A DNA stretch of 64,000 nucleotides from Hippophae tibetana (GCA_037013495.1 CM072804.1:34388501-34452500); one strand, 5' to 3'. Numbered from the stretch's first letter, positions 33,115 to 44,190 are shown. The notes: a model not told the origin generated them from the letters alone. Made by a program: numbers and translations.

Positions 33115-34452
33115 TTAGTCTTTGCCTTTTTGCAAATGTTCAACTAACTGTTCAACTTGAACTTCCACCTTTTTGATAGAAGCTTCCACAGAGTCCAACC
33201 GTTGATTGGTTTTAGATTGGTTATCCCTACAGACTTGAATAAAAGAATTCAAGTTGTCCTCCAAGGTTGGTTTATTGGGAATGCTTCTTGGAATAGGTGG
33301 GTGGAATTGCTGGCCTGCCTGGTTTGAGCTTTGAGTGAAAGGAGGGTTGTTTTGCCTCCAAGAGAAATTTGGATGACTTCTCCACCCAGGATTATAGGTA
33401 TTTGAATTGGGATCAAACCTTGGTCTCTGTTGATATGCTCCCAACACATTGACCTGTTCAGGTCCAGTTGTTTCTCCTTGATATGGACAGGCTTCAGTAC
33501 CATGTCCCATGTTGCTATACAAACCATATTGATCATTATTGGTGTTGGTTTGTGTAGTGAAAAGGGCAACTTGCTTAGTCAGTTGAACAAGTTGTTGTTG
33601 AACTTCATTACTGGAGTCGATTTCATGAACTCCAGCTTTTCTCACTCGGGAGCTTTTCTGTTGGGAATTAGCACCCAACATCTCAAAGAGGTTATACGTC
33701 TCTGAGGCAGTTTTTTCTCCTATTGCTCCTCCTGCAGCGTTGTCGACAATGAACTGACATTGTTGTGTAAGTCCATCGTAAAAGAATTGGTTCTGCAACT
33801 GCAGGGGAAAGCTATGATGGGGACACTGAGTGAGAAACATCTTGAACCTATCCCAAGCTTCATGGAATGGTTCTCCATCCATCTGAGAGAAATTAGCAAT
33901 CTTTCCTCTCAACTCTGATGTTTTTTGATGGGAATAGAATTTTCCCATGAATTTATTGTAAATGTTACCCCATGTCATCAGAGAACCTAGGGGAAGTGAC
34001 ATCAACCAAGCTTTGGCCTTATCCTTTAGAGTGTAGGGAAAACATCTCATCCTAAGTTGATCCTCGTTTAGAATACCGAGGGGGAATGTTTGGACCGTAG
34101 CATAGAAATCTCTCATAAAGGAAAGAGAATCTTCATTAGGTAACCCATAAAAGGAAGGAAGCATAGAAAAATGAATATTTTTAAGGTCGTAATTCCGAGC
34201 AGCCTCCCCCAACTGGATAGCGGCAGTTGCCGTGCCTATTACCGGTCTTGCAAACTCTTTCATTGTGGTTTCCCTAATATGTTGGTTTTCCTCCATTTCT
34301 TTTGGTTCTAGTAAAGGATTAAGACTTGATTCTATGTTTGGCTCAAAAACAGGTTGATGGGTAGAATCCAGTTTTGTTGACACTTGTTTAAATTTATGAA
34401 ATTTATTTACATATGGTGTAAGGGGGTTTCCTAAAGAGCTCCTACCACGCAT
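33115..34452 (-). CDS. Upstream gag ORF of the Athila-type element
   Basis: 445 codons starting MRGRSSLGNPLTPYVNKFHK. This is a capsid-forming Gag protein expected to assemble cytoplasmic particles around the element RNA. An N-terminal variable region (1-60) is followed by the retrotransposon gag domain (about 65-290; wording [78 protein letters not shown]). Next come a short Cys/His-containing segment (YGLYSNMGHGTEACP), an Asn/Gln/Pro-rich linker and a C-terminal coiled coil (NQRLDSVEASIKKVEVQVEQ). The ORF ends shortly after. It closely parallels the first 380 residues of the downstream polyprotein, so the element carries gag twice. Both copies are open. Confidence 0.88.
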   Translation of the reverse strand: MRGRSSLGNPLTPYVNKFHKFKQVSTKLDSTHQPVFEPNIESSLNPLLEPKEMEENQHIRETTMKEFARPVIGTATAAIQLGEAARNYDLKNIHFSMLPSFYGLPNEDSLSFMRDFYATVQTFPLGILNEDQLRMRCFPYTLKDKAKAWLMSLPLGSLMTWGNIYNKFMGKFYSHQKTSELRGKIANFSQMDGEPFHEAWDRFKMFLTQCPHHSFPLQLQNQFFYDGLTQQCQFIVDNAAGGAIGEKTASETYNLFEMLGANSQQKSSRVRKAGVHEIDSSNEVQQQLVQLTKQVALFTTQTNTNNDQYGLYSNMGHGTEACPYQGETTGPEQVNVLGAYQQRPRFDPNSNTYNPGWRSHPNFSWRQNNPPFTQSSNQAGQQFHPPIPRSIPNKPTLEDNLNSFIQVCRDNQSKTNQRLDSVEASIKKVEVQVEQLVEHLQKGKD

Positions 34453-34629
34453 AGACTATTGTAAACGTAAATTTAAAACTCCTGTCAACAAAATAAAAAA
34501 AATTTAGATAAAATTTACATGTTATTTTATACAAAACACTAAACAAAACTAGTTAAACCCTAAAAAAAAGAAATTTTATTTTTTTATTTTTTTATTTTTA
34601 TTTTTTTTTGTAACATAATTAGTATTAAC

Positions 34630-34765
34630 CAAGAGTGCTCCCAGGAAAGAATGGTGGTGCAAACGGCACCTTAAATACCATTCTCCTAGCCAGAGCAACG
34701 TTCTCATGAAAGACTAGTGGCACAAAGGCTTCCAAGAACTAGTCTCCTAGACAGAACTCCCTTAG
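34630..34765 (-). other. Leader with two tandem stem-loops
   Basis: Two perfect 8-bp stems: AGAATGGT (34648-34655) with ACCATTCT (34677-34684), which encloses a second GGTGC/GCACC stem, and AGACTAGT (34711-34718) with ACTAGTCT (34738-34745). They are 63 bases apart and sit in similar flanking wording (AGGA/CCTAG), so they look like a duplicated unit. The relative at 43085-43225 keeps the second stem with one changed position. Lying between primer site and gag, this is where retroelements place dimerisation or packaging signals. Confidence 0.6.
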
Positions 34766-35244
34766 ATTTTTACTTTTCATGTTATTTAGTTAATTAGGTA
34801 TAAATTCAAGTAATGTTTTTTTTTTTTTTTTATGAACGGTAATTTTATTTTACTATTCACGCTATATTATTTCTTATTAACTTAAAAAAAAAAAAAGTTT
34901 TGTTTTTGAATTTTGAATTTTTTAAATTTTTTTTTTTTTACTATTCATGAACGGTAATTTTATTTTACTATTCACGCTATATTATTTCTTATTAACTAAA
35001 ATTTTTTTTTTTTTTTTTTGAATTTTTTTTTTTTTACTATTCATGAACGGTAAAAAATTTTACTTCAAATTTCAAATTTCTAAATTATTTTACAATTAAA
35101 AAAAAAATTATTTTTATTTTATTTTTTATTTTTTATTTATTTATTATGAATTTTGAAATTTGATTATTATTAAAATATCACAATTATTTACAGCACAAAA
35201 ATGTTTTTTAAAATTTTGATAAATAATTTAAAAACGCTATTCCT
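34766..35244 (-). repeat. AT-rich leader with 100-115-bp repeats
   Basis: The segment beginning TGAACGGTAATTTTATTTTA occurs at 34833 and 34948, with a shorter copy at 35044. Each is followed by ACTATTCACGCTATATTATT-type sequence and separated by long A or T runs. Noncoding leader of the element. Confidence 0.6.
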
Positions 35245-35262
35245 TCCCCGGCAACGGCGCCA
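35245..35262 (-). other. Primer binding site for tRNA-Asp
   Basis: Plus-strand TCCCCGGCAACGGCGCCA equals the 3' end of plant tRNA-Asp(GUC) including CCA, as I know it, over 18 bases. The minus strand therefore pairs with that tRNA. It lies 6 bases from the LTR edge. tRNA-Asp priming is typical of Athila-type elements. Confidence 0.85.
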
Positions 35263-36673
35263 AAAACTTGATGAACGAAAACCGGCATCGCCGATTCCCG
35301 CAAATACTTTGGTTTTAATATTTATAAAACTCTCGCAAGTGCACGAATCATTTCGAAGAAAATGATAAGTATACTCCCAAGGTCGATCTAAGGAAGGAAT
35401 GTATGTGGTTTTTAATTTATTATTCAAACTTTTAAAAACGAAATTAAATCCTAAACATCCTGTCACGATAGTTTGGTTTTTGTGTTCCTAATCTAATAAC
35501 ATAAAATAAACATATATACAGATTAATTAAATATAGTCTAATAACATAAAAATAAACATAGATACAAATTCAATAAATAATTATCTAAAAATAAACATAT
35601 ATACGGATTCAATAAATATTCATGCAAATTTTTATCATTTATATTAGCGGAGTATTTATGGATATAATAACTAAATTAATTATGCTTGCTCATATTAACT
35701 AGGTTATTAAAGATATAAATTGATATTTTATTGATTCTCTCTTTTTTATATAAATACCACCTTTGGTGGGGTTAGATATTCTTTGTTAACTAAACAAATC
35801 AATTAACACCTATGGGTGGGGTTGATAACTAATATGCTTAATTAAATTAATTCCTTTTTCTAAGAGATTGAAAATGAACCATTTAAATGCCACCTTTGGT
35901 GGGGTTAGACAATTTAAACATTATTCAAGGTGTCCAAATTAAACTTAAGAATTTAATTATCCGAGTACTAACTTTCAAGTTTTAAAACCACTATTGAAAA
36001 CATGTTGTCAATACATTTTCACATAATAATTCTTATAAAAACTTTTGAAATAGAGTTTCACTCTAACTACCGGGCGATTGTACCAACAAATAAAAGAGCA
36101 CTACTCTAAATTAGACCGGATAACTAAACCTTAAAATCTAATTTTCGGGTTTAAGTTTGTAATGAAAAATAATATATTTCTCTCTAACATTCTTAATATA
36201 AAATCTTGAATAAAAACAAAATCAATTCATTTTAAAGATTTTTACCTATTTAATATTTCGCAAGCATAACAACGTCGTTATTACATCATTTTTACTAAAC
36301 AGCTAGCATAGTTAAATTTAACCACAGACAAGTTGAATATAACATGTAAGAATAAAGCATAAAAATAACTGTAAAGAAAATAAAATCCTTACAGAACTTC
36401 GACGCTATTCCCGTTGCTAGAAAACCTCCGAGCGGAATTTGCACTTCCATATATTGAATCAAAAATCTAAATTATTACAAAAACATTACAAGTTCCTCTC
36501 AAAAAGAGAAGAACACTAAACCTAAGAGAATTGAACTAAAAACTAAGAGAAAAACTAAGAAAAGCTTAGAAACTTAGAAAGAAACTAAGAGAAACTAAAA
36601 ACTAAGAAATGAGAGAAAGAAAGGAGAGAGAAGTGAGTTTTGAAGGTGTGATTTGAAGTGAAGGGAAGGGGGG

Positions 36674-36808
36674 TATTTATAGGTGAGGATGGAGAGAAAA
36701 AATGAGTAAAAAAATGTTAAAAAAATATTAAAAAATGTAAAAACGCGTATTGGAATTGCTGATGTCATCAATGACGTCAGCATGACGTCACAGGGGCGGC
36801 TGCACGTG
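36674..36808 (-). promoter_or_regulatory. LTR promoter: TATA box with upstream TGACGTCA cluster
   Basis: TATA box CTATAAATA at 36682-36674. About 80-110 bases upstream on the minus strand are TGACGTCA at 36783-36790 and 36772-36779 (11-base spacing) and a TGATGTCA-type variant at 36760-36767, plus a CACGTG G-box at 36803-36808. TGACG pairs are binding sites for TGA-class bZIP factors, as in the as-1 element of the cauliflower mosaic virus 35S promoter. The same cluster is present in the 3' LTR, and one TGACGTCA is in the older LTR at 59104-59111. Confidence 0.65.
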
Positions 36809-37045
36809 AAAAATGGGGCGAAAACGCGTTGGGCGCGCGGAGGGGGGCTGCTGGGGCGCTGCGCGCGCGCGCTGGGGCTGTCGCTGCGCGCAGCTCGGCG
36901 CGCGTGAACAGTGCCAGCGCGCTGCGCTGCGCGCAGCTTGGCATGCCAGCGCGCGCGGGCGCGCGCGGAATGGGGCGCTGGGGCGCGCGCGGCTGGGCGC
37001 TGGGGCGCTGGGCTGCGCGCACGGCTGGGCTGCGGCGCGCAATTT
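36787..37045. other. CpG-rich block in LTR U3
   Basis: About 260 bases of GCGCGC/GGGGCGCTGGG-type sequence inside a region otherwise about two-thirds AT, matched at 25134-25393 in the other LTR. Overlapping long ORFs in four frames here are composition artefacts. Internal short repeats (GCGCTGGGGCGC) explain why the two LTR copies differ mainly here. Confidence 0.8.
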
Positions 37046-37339
37046 CCGTCTTTTTGACATTTTTGACCTTTTCGACCCATTTCGTCCGATTTTTCCATGT
37101 TTGTTGACCTTTTCTCACTTATTTGTTGATATATTTGTGATGTATTGCTTCAAATATTCCTCTTTGAGTCTTTACATTGCGTTTTTAAGCCAAAATACCT
37201 GAAAAACAATAAAAATACCCGTGATTCCGAAAAAGACAAATTTATATAAATATATGATAAAACATATAAATATATGTATTTTTAATCAATTAAGGTACAT
37301 AAAATCATGGTTATTTTAGTGCTTTTTGAGCACTCATCA

Positions 37340-39027
37340 GTAGGCTATACCCTCCCAAATGATAGATATTTTAGACTGAGCCATGATAGCTTAGAGTATG
37401 GCTATAGAATCTAGAAGTCTAGGACTTCGTTATTTAACACCCTCATAAGATGGGACAATTAATCAATTTGGCTACAAATATTTTTCTAAGTTATAAGACA
37501 TCTCATACTTGGACAACTTAACATGTTCTAACATTCTAAACATGTGGGATGATAGATTAGGGCCTTAGATAAGGAATACATAGACCAAAAAATCACGCCA
37601 ACTTAGAAAAATTCAAGAAAACATAAATGGTTTGGATATAAAATAAGGCCACAAGTATACAAGTAAAATATTAGTCAAACATCAAACCAAATTTTCACCT
37701 AACCAGATGAAATGATATAAGAAAAATATAGATGGAAAAGACTAAGTGGTGGTATTTAGGAAAAAATGTGTTTGGAAAAGACCAGTTGTGGTTGGTCAAA
37801 ACCAAGTATGGCTAGCTAGTACCAAGTGTGGTAAGCCAGGATTGAGTGTGATTGGCAAGGGATATGATCTGATGGATAAGTGATCAACTAGAAAACCCTA
37901 AACTATAGGTCAAGAAATCGTGCCCTATCCTCTATGCATTGTCTCATTATGGGTCCAAGACTCGCTCTCCACCAGTACATCCTTTTTTTCCTCACACACT
38001 TAACAACCAAAGATAAGAGATGTATCATTGATTTGGGATCTCGACGCTTATATCCTTGTGGTATAGTTCAGTTCGTACTCATATCAAGCTATGGTCTATG
38101 GCCCCTTTGATTATTAGTATAGGCTTATGCCTTCGTTCTAGCTCCATAATCTCCAAATGGGTGGGACCATGATAATGTTCAAAAATAAAACTACAAGTAA
38201 AGAAGTGTCTAAATTAGGGCCAAGGATATATATGTGTATATGTATAGAACATTTGTGCAAGAGATATAGTTTGCAACATAAAGTTACACCTTAACAAAAA
38301 ATTGGATTATGACCCATCAGAAGATGTCTAACCATAAGATATCATCTAAGGGTGCATAACTCCCTAGGAAATATTTCTAAAAAAGGTTGAGAGTAACCTA
38401 GGAGCGTACTCCAAAAATATATCAAAGTCCCTTATATGAGCACTAGGGCGGGAAATATACATCAAGTTCATAACATGTTTTGAATCCTCTAAGACTATAG
38501 AGATTCACATAATACTCAGAAGTTCAAAATGTATTATAACTCCTCATGAGCTATGAGGATTCACACAATAACCATAAGGAACACACCTAAGAGGTTAATA
38601 TGGATTAGGAATGCCCTATAAAAGAAGTTTAGAAAGGTTATTTCTATACATAGCTAGGGCCATCACCTCTACATATAATCTCATTTTAAGGCTCTAAATA
38701 TAATGGTAGTCCTAGGAGGAATAATGTTGCATATGATGCTACACATGAAGAATCTATATGGGCCAAAAATAATGCTTTACTATAGTAAAAGGATATATAG
38801 TAATTCACCAACACTTTTACTCTAATAAGAATTATGATTACAAGTGTGTAGGCCATGTGTGGGAATAATTGGAATATTCAACATGACAAAGTCAGGTAGT
38901 AAATCAACAAGCAGGTTTAAGCTGTCCCAACTCTAACAAGTCTAGAGCCTTCAATATGATACCACTAAGGGGCTAGGAACCATGAGTTCCCCAGTTTCAT
39001 AATAAGGCATGTTGATAAACACAACAA
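37340..39027 (+). other. Continuation of the old target element, unassigned
   Basis: Begins with the GTAGG target duplication. Wording related to the 48-bp repeat at 21449-21615 appears near 37780-37860, so this is probably the right-hand part of the same degenerate gypsy element. I recognise no coding domain. A GCCCTATAAAAGAAG segment near 38615 could be an LTR promoter relic. Confidence 0.35.
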
Positions 39028-39054
39028 CAATTCCCAGCAACGGTGCCAAAAACT

Positions 39055-40791
39055 TGATGAAACAAGATCGACAAAATACCGATCTTGAAATACTTTGGTT
39101 TTATATATTTGTAAAACTCTCACAAGTGCACAAATAATTTTAAATAAAATGACAAGTATACTCCCAAGGTCGATCTAAGGAAGGAATATATGTGGTTTTA
39201 AAGTTATTATTCAAATTTTAAAAAAAGAAATTAAATCCTAAACATCTTGTCACGATATTTTGATTTTTGTGTTTCCTAATCTAATAACATAAAAATAAAT
39301 CTAGATATAGATTCAATAAACAATTATGTAAATTTTTAGCATTCATAACATTGGAATATTTATGGATATAATAAATAAGTTAATTATCCTTACTCATATT
39401 ATTTAGGTTATTAAAGATATAAATTGATATTTATTGATTCTCTCTTTTTTATATGAATACCTGCTTTGGTGGGGTTATATATTCTTTGTTAATTAAACAA
39501 ATCAATTAACACCTATAAGTCGGGTAAATAATTAATTTGGTTGATTAAATTAATTTCTTTTTTTAAGAGATTGAAAATGAACCATTTAAATGCCACATTT
39601 GGTGGGGTTCAATATTTTAAACTTTATTTAAGGTATTAAAATTAAACCTACGAATTTAATTATCCGAGTACTAACTTTTAAGTTTTAAAACCATTACTAA
39701 AAATAAGTTGTCAATACATTTTTGAATAATAGTTCTCATAAAAAACTTTTGAAATAGAGTTTCACTCTAACTACTAGGCGATTGTACCAACAAATAAAAG
39801 AGCACTAATCTTAATTAGATTAGATAATTAAATCTTAAAATCTAATTTTTAAATTTAAGTTTGTAATGAAAAATAATATATGTTTCTCTAACATCCTTAA
39901 TATAAAAATATTGAATAAAAACAAAATCAATTTACTTTATAGAGATGTTTCACCTATTTAATATTTTGCAAGCATAACAACATTATTATTATATCATATT
40001 TACAAACAACCAACCATATTGAATTTAATCATAGACGAATTAAACATAACATATAGGAATAAAACATAAAAATAACTATAAAGAATTTATTTTAAAATTA
40101 TACATGATAAGAATCCTTACAGAATTTTGATGTTAATTCTGTTGTTGGAAAACCTTCAAACAGATTTACATTTCCATTTATTGAATTAAAAACTAAAAAT
40201 CTATAAAAGCATAGCTAGTTCTTCTCAAAAAGAGAAGACCTTTAAAACTAAAAACTAAAAAACTAAGAAATATTTCTAGAGAGATAAAACTAGAGAGAGA
40301 AAAAACGGAGAAAAATGTGTGTTTTATAATGAGGAGAGGGTCCTTTTATATGTGAGGAAAAGGCCAAAAAAGGTAGAAAAATATTTTAAAAATTGATTTT
40401 GGATGCATTTGGACAGGTTGGCATGCGTGTGGGGTGAAAAATTTATGGCAAACGGGCGTGTGCTGGGCGTGTGCTGGGCATGCACGTGGGACTTGGCATG
40501 AATGGACGTTTTTGACATTTTTGACCGTTTTGATCAATTTTGTCCAATTTTTCCATATTTTTGACTTTTTCTCATTTTCTTTTTCAATATAATTGTGATG
40601 TATTACCTTTAGTATATTTCTTAGAGTCTTTAAGTTATTTTTGAATGAAAATACCTGAAAAACAATAAAATACCCATGATTCCGAAATTTTTTTTATATA
40701 AAATTGTGATAAAATCATAGAAATATAAATCTATTTAATCAATTAAAGTACATTAAATCATGATAATTTTACTTCTTTTTAATCACTTATC
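39055..40791 (-). repeat. LTR of the older Athila-type relative, with primer site outside
   Basis: Aligns along its length with the LTR at 35269-37339: same CACCTTTGGTGGGGTT-type repeats, same GTACCAACAAATAAAAGAGC segment, TATA box CATATAAAAGG near 40351-40341. It lacks the extreme CpG block, having instead a moderate GTGTGCTGGGC-repeat region (40430-40500). Its U3 side adjoins a polypurine tract, and its U5 side adjoins TTCCCAGCAACGGTGCCA (39031-39048), a tRNA-Asp primer site. Confidence 0.8.
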
Positions 40792-43249
40792 ACAACCCCA
40801 AACCAGCTTCTTCTTAGTCCCTTAGTAAGAGAAGCGGTAAAAATAAAAAATTAAAGTATCCTAAATCACTTCCTTGGATTGACACAATTACATTTAGCAT
40901 ATGCAATAAGCTATTAAACCCTTAAGTTTCCTTATTGGACGAGTTTAAGTCTCGTGAGAGTTTTTAGTAATGATACCCATAAATATTAAAAAAAATGAAA
41001 AACAAATAAAACAAATAAAATAAGAAGTTAACTCAAATTTAAAATAAAGTAATAAAAAACTAAAATAAAATAAAGAAATGAAATATAAAAATATATCATG
41101 CTTATAATCTCTTTTAAATTTGATAATTAAAATATTAGGCATAGATTGCTTTAATTTCCTAAACATTCATGATTTATTATAATAATTAGTTGAAAAGCAT
41201 TTTCATATTTCATATAAAAAATATATCAATTTAATTTCACCCAAACTTAGTGTGAGGAATCTGAATTCCCTTCAACTCTATTCCTTATAAGTCAATACTC
41301 TAAAAAAAACTAAATCTTATGGGTTCAAATACTCATACTAATTTATATGTGAAAGAGTTGAATGAACTAGTATGTTCGCATATGTATAAAGAAGAAAGAC
41401 TCAAAGTGTTATTTTAATATTGATCTCATGAAAGGCAACAAATGTAAGGATTTATAAAATATTATACATTACTTTCATGCATCAATCAAATTCATCAAAC
41501 AAAAATATCAAGTAATATGCCTTTTAGAAAATGTAGGAAAATGCAATGACTTCTTAGGGAATTACTTCCTATATTTGTTTTTGTATTAAACAATTTCTCA
41601 TAAATATTTAGGCTTTTTTTGGGTCATAGTATATAGATTATAATATTCATTTTCCTTTCTTTCTTTCTATTTTTTTTATTTCTCTTAAATTCCTTTTTTT
41701 ATAAGAGATTTCATTTTTTTAGAGAGTGGATCCATGTACAGATTGTACATTTTTTATATGGTAAGGTGAGTGGTTAATATTTGGCTTTTGTATTTGTATA
41801 TATTGGTAACCCTAGATATAACTCTTTTTTTAATAGAAGTCATACATGAATGAAGAGAGATATATACTATCAATTTATACTTAAATCATTTCATCTAAGA
41901 AAATGAAAAATAAATATATAATACTTCATTAAGATGTAAAAATTCAGACATTCAATGCTAAGTCCTATAAAGATCATTTAATAATGCTGAAAAAAATAAG
42001 AAAAGTCTTTAGAGTAGGAAAAATAATATTTATCACTCAAAATAAAGGATAATGGGATCAACATATTTCTCACATGGGTAGTCTCCACAATTTGATTCAT
42101 AAATACCGATTTTAGGTTTAATATAATTTACACACCTTATCAAAAAATACTAGTCATGATAAAAACTAACTAATTACCATATACTCTATGATATGTTTTC
42201 AAAAATTAATCTAACAATGCAAAAGACTTAACTATTTACTTAAATTTGATTTAAAGAAATAATAAATTTTTGTAAGAGTGTTAAAAACTAATCCTAAAAT
42301 TCTATAAATTACTAAACCATGTAAAGGAAATAAAATCAAACATATAAAAATGAAAATGTGAATATAATTTTTTTTTAAATTGTTAATTTTTTTGAAATTA
42401 AGCTTGGTAACTTTTCACCACCTCAACCTAGAACTTACATTGTCCTAAATGTAACAATTGTAAATTAAAGATAAAGAGAATAGATAAAAAAGTTACCTAT
42501 TTCCTAAGAATATGCAAGTAGTAATGGAGAAATGTAGGTGCATCCATCATGCTCATCATTAAAATTCAGACAGATAGATCGTTGTAAACTTCTAATATCT
42601 CAACAAATATTTTTAGTTTTAACAATTCTAATATTATACACATGTAATTAAACTAAAATAAATTAAATAAAAAAATAAAAGAAAATTAGCTAAAATGATG
42701 GGTTTTCTCCCATCCAGTGCTTAGTTTAACGTCTTAGCAAGACGTAACTTGGGGGATTTCATTTTAGATAAACTCAATGTCCCCACATCATTGAGTCAAT
42801 AAAACCTATAGGTAGGACAAGTTTGTCTACCTATACTTTATAAGTCATACCCTATGGATATTCAAAATTTTATTTACTTAAAACTACATACATGATTGTG
42901 GGTTTTAGATAACCCACTTCTTGGTGTAAGTCAAATAACTAAGGCATCAAAACACATTTGTATCTAGATCTAACAAAGCAACTATCTCCTTTTATCACAT
43001 ATTGTTATTAAAAACTTTGAAATTTTGGAGATAACTTCAATAATTTTTTATTTTATTTTATTATAATCTCTAAGTTAAATAACATAATCAGTATTAACCA
43101 AGAGTGCTTTCAGGAAAGAATGGTAGGGTAAGGCCTCCTTAAAAATCATCATCCTAGACACAACAACTTTCCCACGAAAGACTAGTGGCACAAAGGATTT
43201 CAAGAACTAGTTCCCTAGACAAAACTCCTTTATATCTTTTCATGCTATT

Positions 43250-43460
43250 AAAATCTAAGTAAATTAAGTTAAGTCAAAATCTAAGTTAATTAAGTAATTA
43301 AATTAAGTTAAGTAAAAATTTAAGTTAATTAAGTTAATAAATTAAGTTAAGTGAAAATCTAAGTTAATTAAGTTAATAAAGTAATTTAAGTCAAAATCTA
43401 AGTTAATTAAGTAAATAAATTAAGTTAAGTAACAATCTAAGTTAATTAAAATTAAAATTA
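43250..43460. repeat. 39-bp tandem repeat in the leader of the older relative
   Basis: About five units of 39 bases built on AAAATCTAAGTTAATTAAGT followed by AATTAAATTAAGTTAAGT-like sequence. It occupies the leader position that in the young element holds the 100-115-bp repeats, so leader repeats arose separately in each. Confidence 0.7.
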
Positions 43461-43599
43461 AAAGTAAAAGTTAAAAACTAATTAATTTTTTTTGTTTTAT
43501 AATTTAAAAAAAATAAAAAATTAAAATTAAAAGAAAATTAAAAGTTAAAAAGTTTTTTTTTGTAAATTGTTTTTGTTTTTTCTTTAATTTTTTTTACAT

Positions 43600-44190
43600 A
43601 AAAAAGGTGGGAAAATATTTCAAAAATTGATATTGGATGTGTTTGGATAGGCTTCCACACGTGTGGGGCTCATAATTTGTGATAGAAGGGAGTTTGGTGC
43701 TCGTAGGCGCTTGCGGGACATGGCGCAGACATGTGTTGGCGCATGAGAAAATTTGCGTAGCGTGTGTTGGTTGTTTGCTGGGCATGCGCAGGTGTGTGTT
43801 GAGCTTGTGTTGCCTTTATACCATGGATGCATGTATGCTAGCATGTGTTGCGAGTGTGTGCATGGGATTCAGCATGAATGTGTAGTTGAGCGCGAAATTT
43901 CTTTGTTTTTGATAGTTTTGATTATTTTGACCCATTTTGTCCAATTTTTCCATCTTTTTTACTTTTCCTAATTTCTTTCTCTACATATTTGTGATGTATT
44001 GCCTCTAATATTTTTCTTTGAGTCTTTAAGTTATTTTTGAATGAAAATACCTTAAAAACAATTAAAATACCCGTGATTATGATAAGAAAAATTTATATAA
44101 AATATGATAAAATCATACAAATATAAATATATTTAATCAATTAAAGTATATTAAATCATGGTAATTTTAATACTTTTTAAGCACTCATCA
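43600..44190 (-). repeat. Partial 5' LTR of the older relative
   Basis: Matches about 40363-40791 of the full LTR in wording (GATTTTGGATGCATTTGGA; GTGATGTATTGCCT; AATACC-GTGATT) and ends TCATCA. Its GT/GC-rich middle (43660-43900) is longer than in the sister LTR. Confidence 0.7.

Larger units (their letters stand above)
23612..37339 (-). mobile_element. Young Athila-type Ty3/gypsy LTR retrotransposon, looks whole, with two gag ORFs
   Basis: 13,728 bases, coding on the minus strand. The LTRs (23612-25691 and 35269-37339) start TGATGA and end TCATCA. A perfect 5-bp target duplication GTAGG lies at 23607-23611 and 37340-37344. Order on the coding strand: 5' LTR, tRNA-Asp primer site, structured leader, gag ORF (445 codons), second gag fused to protease-RT-RNase H-integrase (1723 codons), 1.9-kb noncoding 3' region, polypurine tract, 3' LTR. 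The two LTRs are nearly identical; by eye I find only a handful of base differences outside a GC-rich block that differs by small insertions. That suggests insertion well under a million years ago. gag-pol shows no obvious breaks. No envelope-like ORF is visible where some Athila elements carry one. Confidence 0.93.
35269..37339 (-). repeat. 5' LTR of the young Athila-type element
   Basis: 2071 bases. Read on the minus strand it starts TGATGAGTGCTC, where GTGCT/AGCAC form a small terminal hairpin, and ends ...TTCGTTCATCA. It contains a CpG-rich block (about 36790-37045), three TGA(C/T)GTCA motifs, a G-box CACGTG (36803-36808) and TATA box CTATAAATA (36682-36674), followed by a CT-rich likely transcript start region. 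Confidence 0.93.
39028..44190 (-). mobile_element. Older, non-coding relative of the Athila-type element (fossil)
   Basis: Parts on the minus strand: a partial 5' LTR (about 44190-43600, outer end TCATCA at 44190), a leader with the second conserved stem-loop (43179-43213), a 39-bp tandem repeat, the double hairpin (42698-42745), a 3' region with the ATGTACA hairpin (41734-41750), a polypurine tract beside 40792, a full LTR (39055-40791) and a tRNA-Asp primer site on its outer side (about 39030-39048). Neither gag nor pol is recognisable. LTRs differ from the young element at many positions, so it is clearly older. No target duplication found. Confidence 0.8.

Noticed and set aside
35245-35262. 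Match to tRNA-Asp, considered as a tRNA gene fragment
   Set aside because: Only the 3' 18 bases match and they lie beside an LTR in antisense orientation, which is a primer binding site.
23612-37339. Possibility that the upstream gag is a separate nested retrotransposon
   Set aside because: There is no extra LTR, primer site or target duplication around 32765-34452; both gags share one pair of LTRs.
43250-43460. Regular repeat considered as a CRISPR-like array or centromeric satellite
   Set aside because: Units are directly adjacent with no unique spacers, number only about five, and sit in an LTR-element leader in plant DNA.
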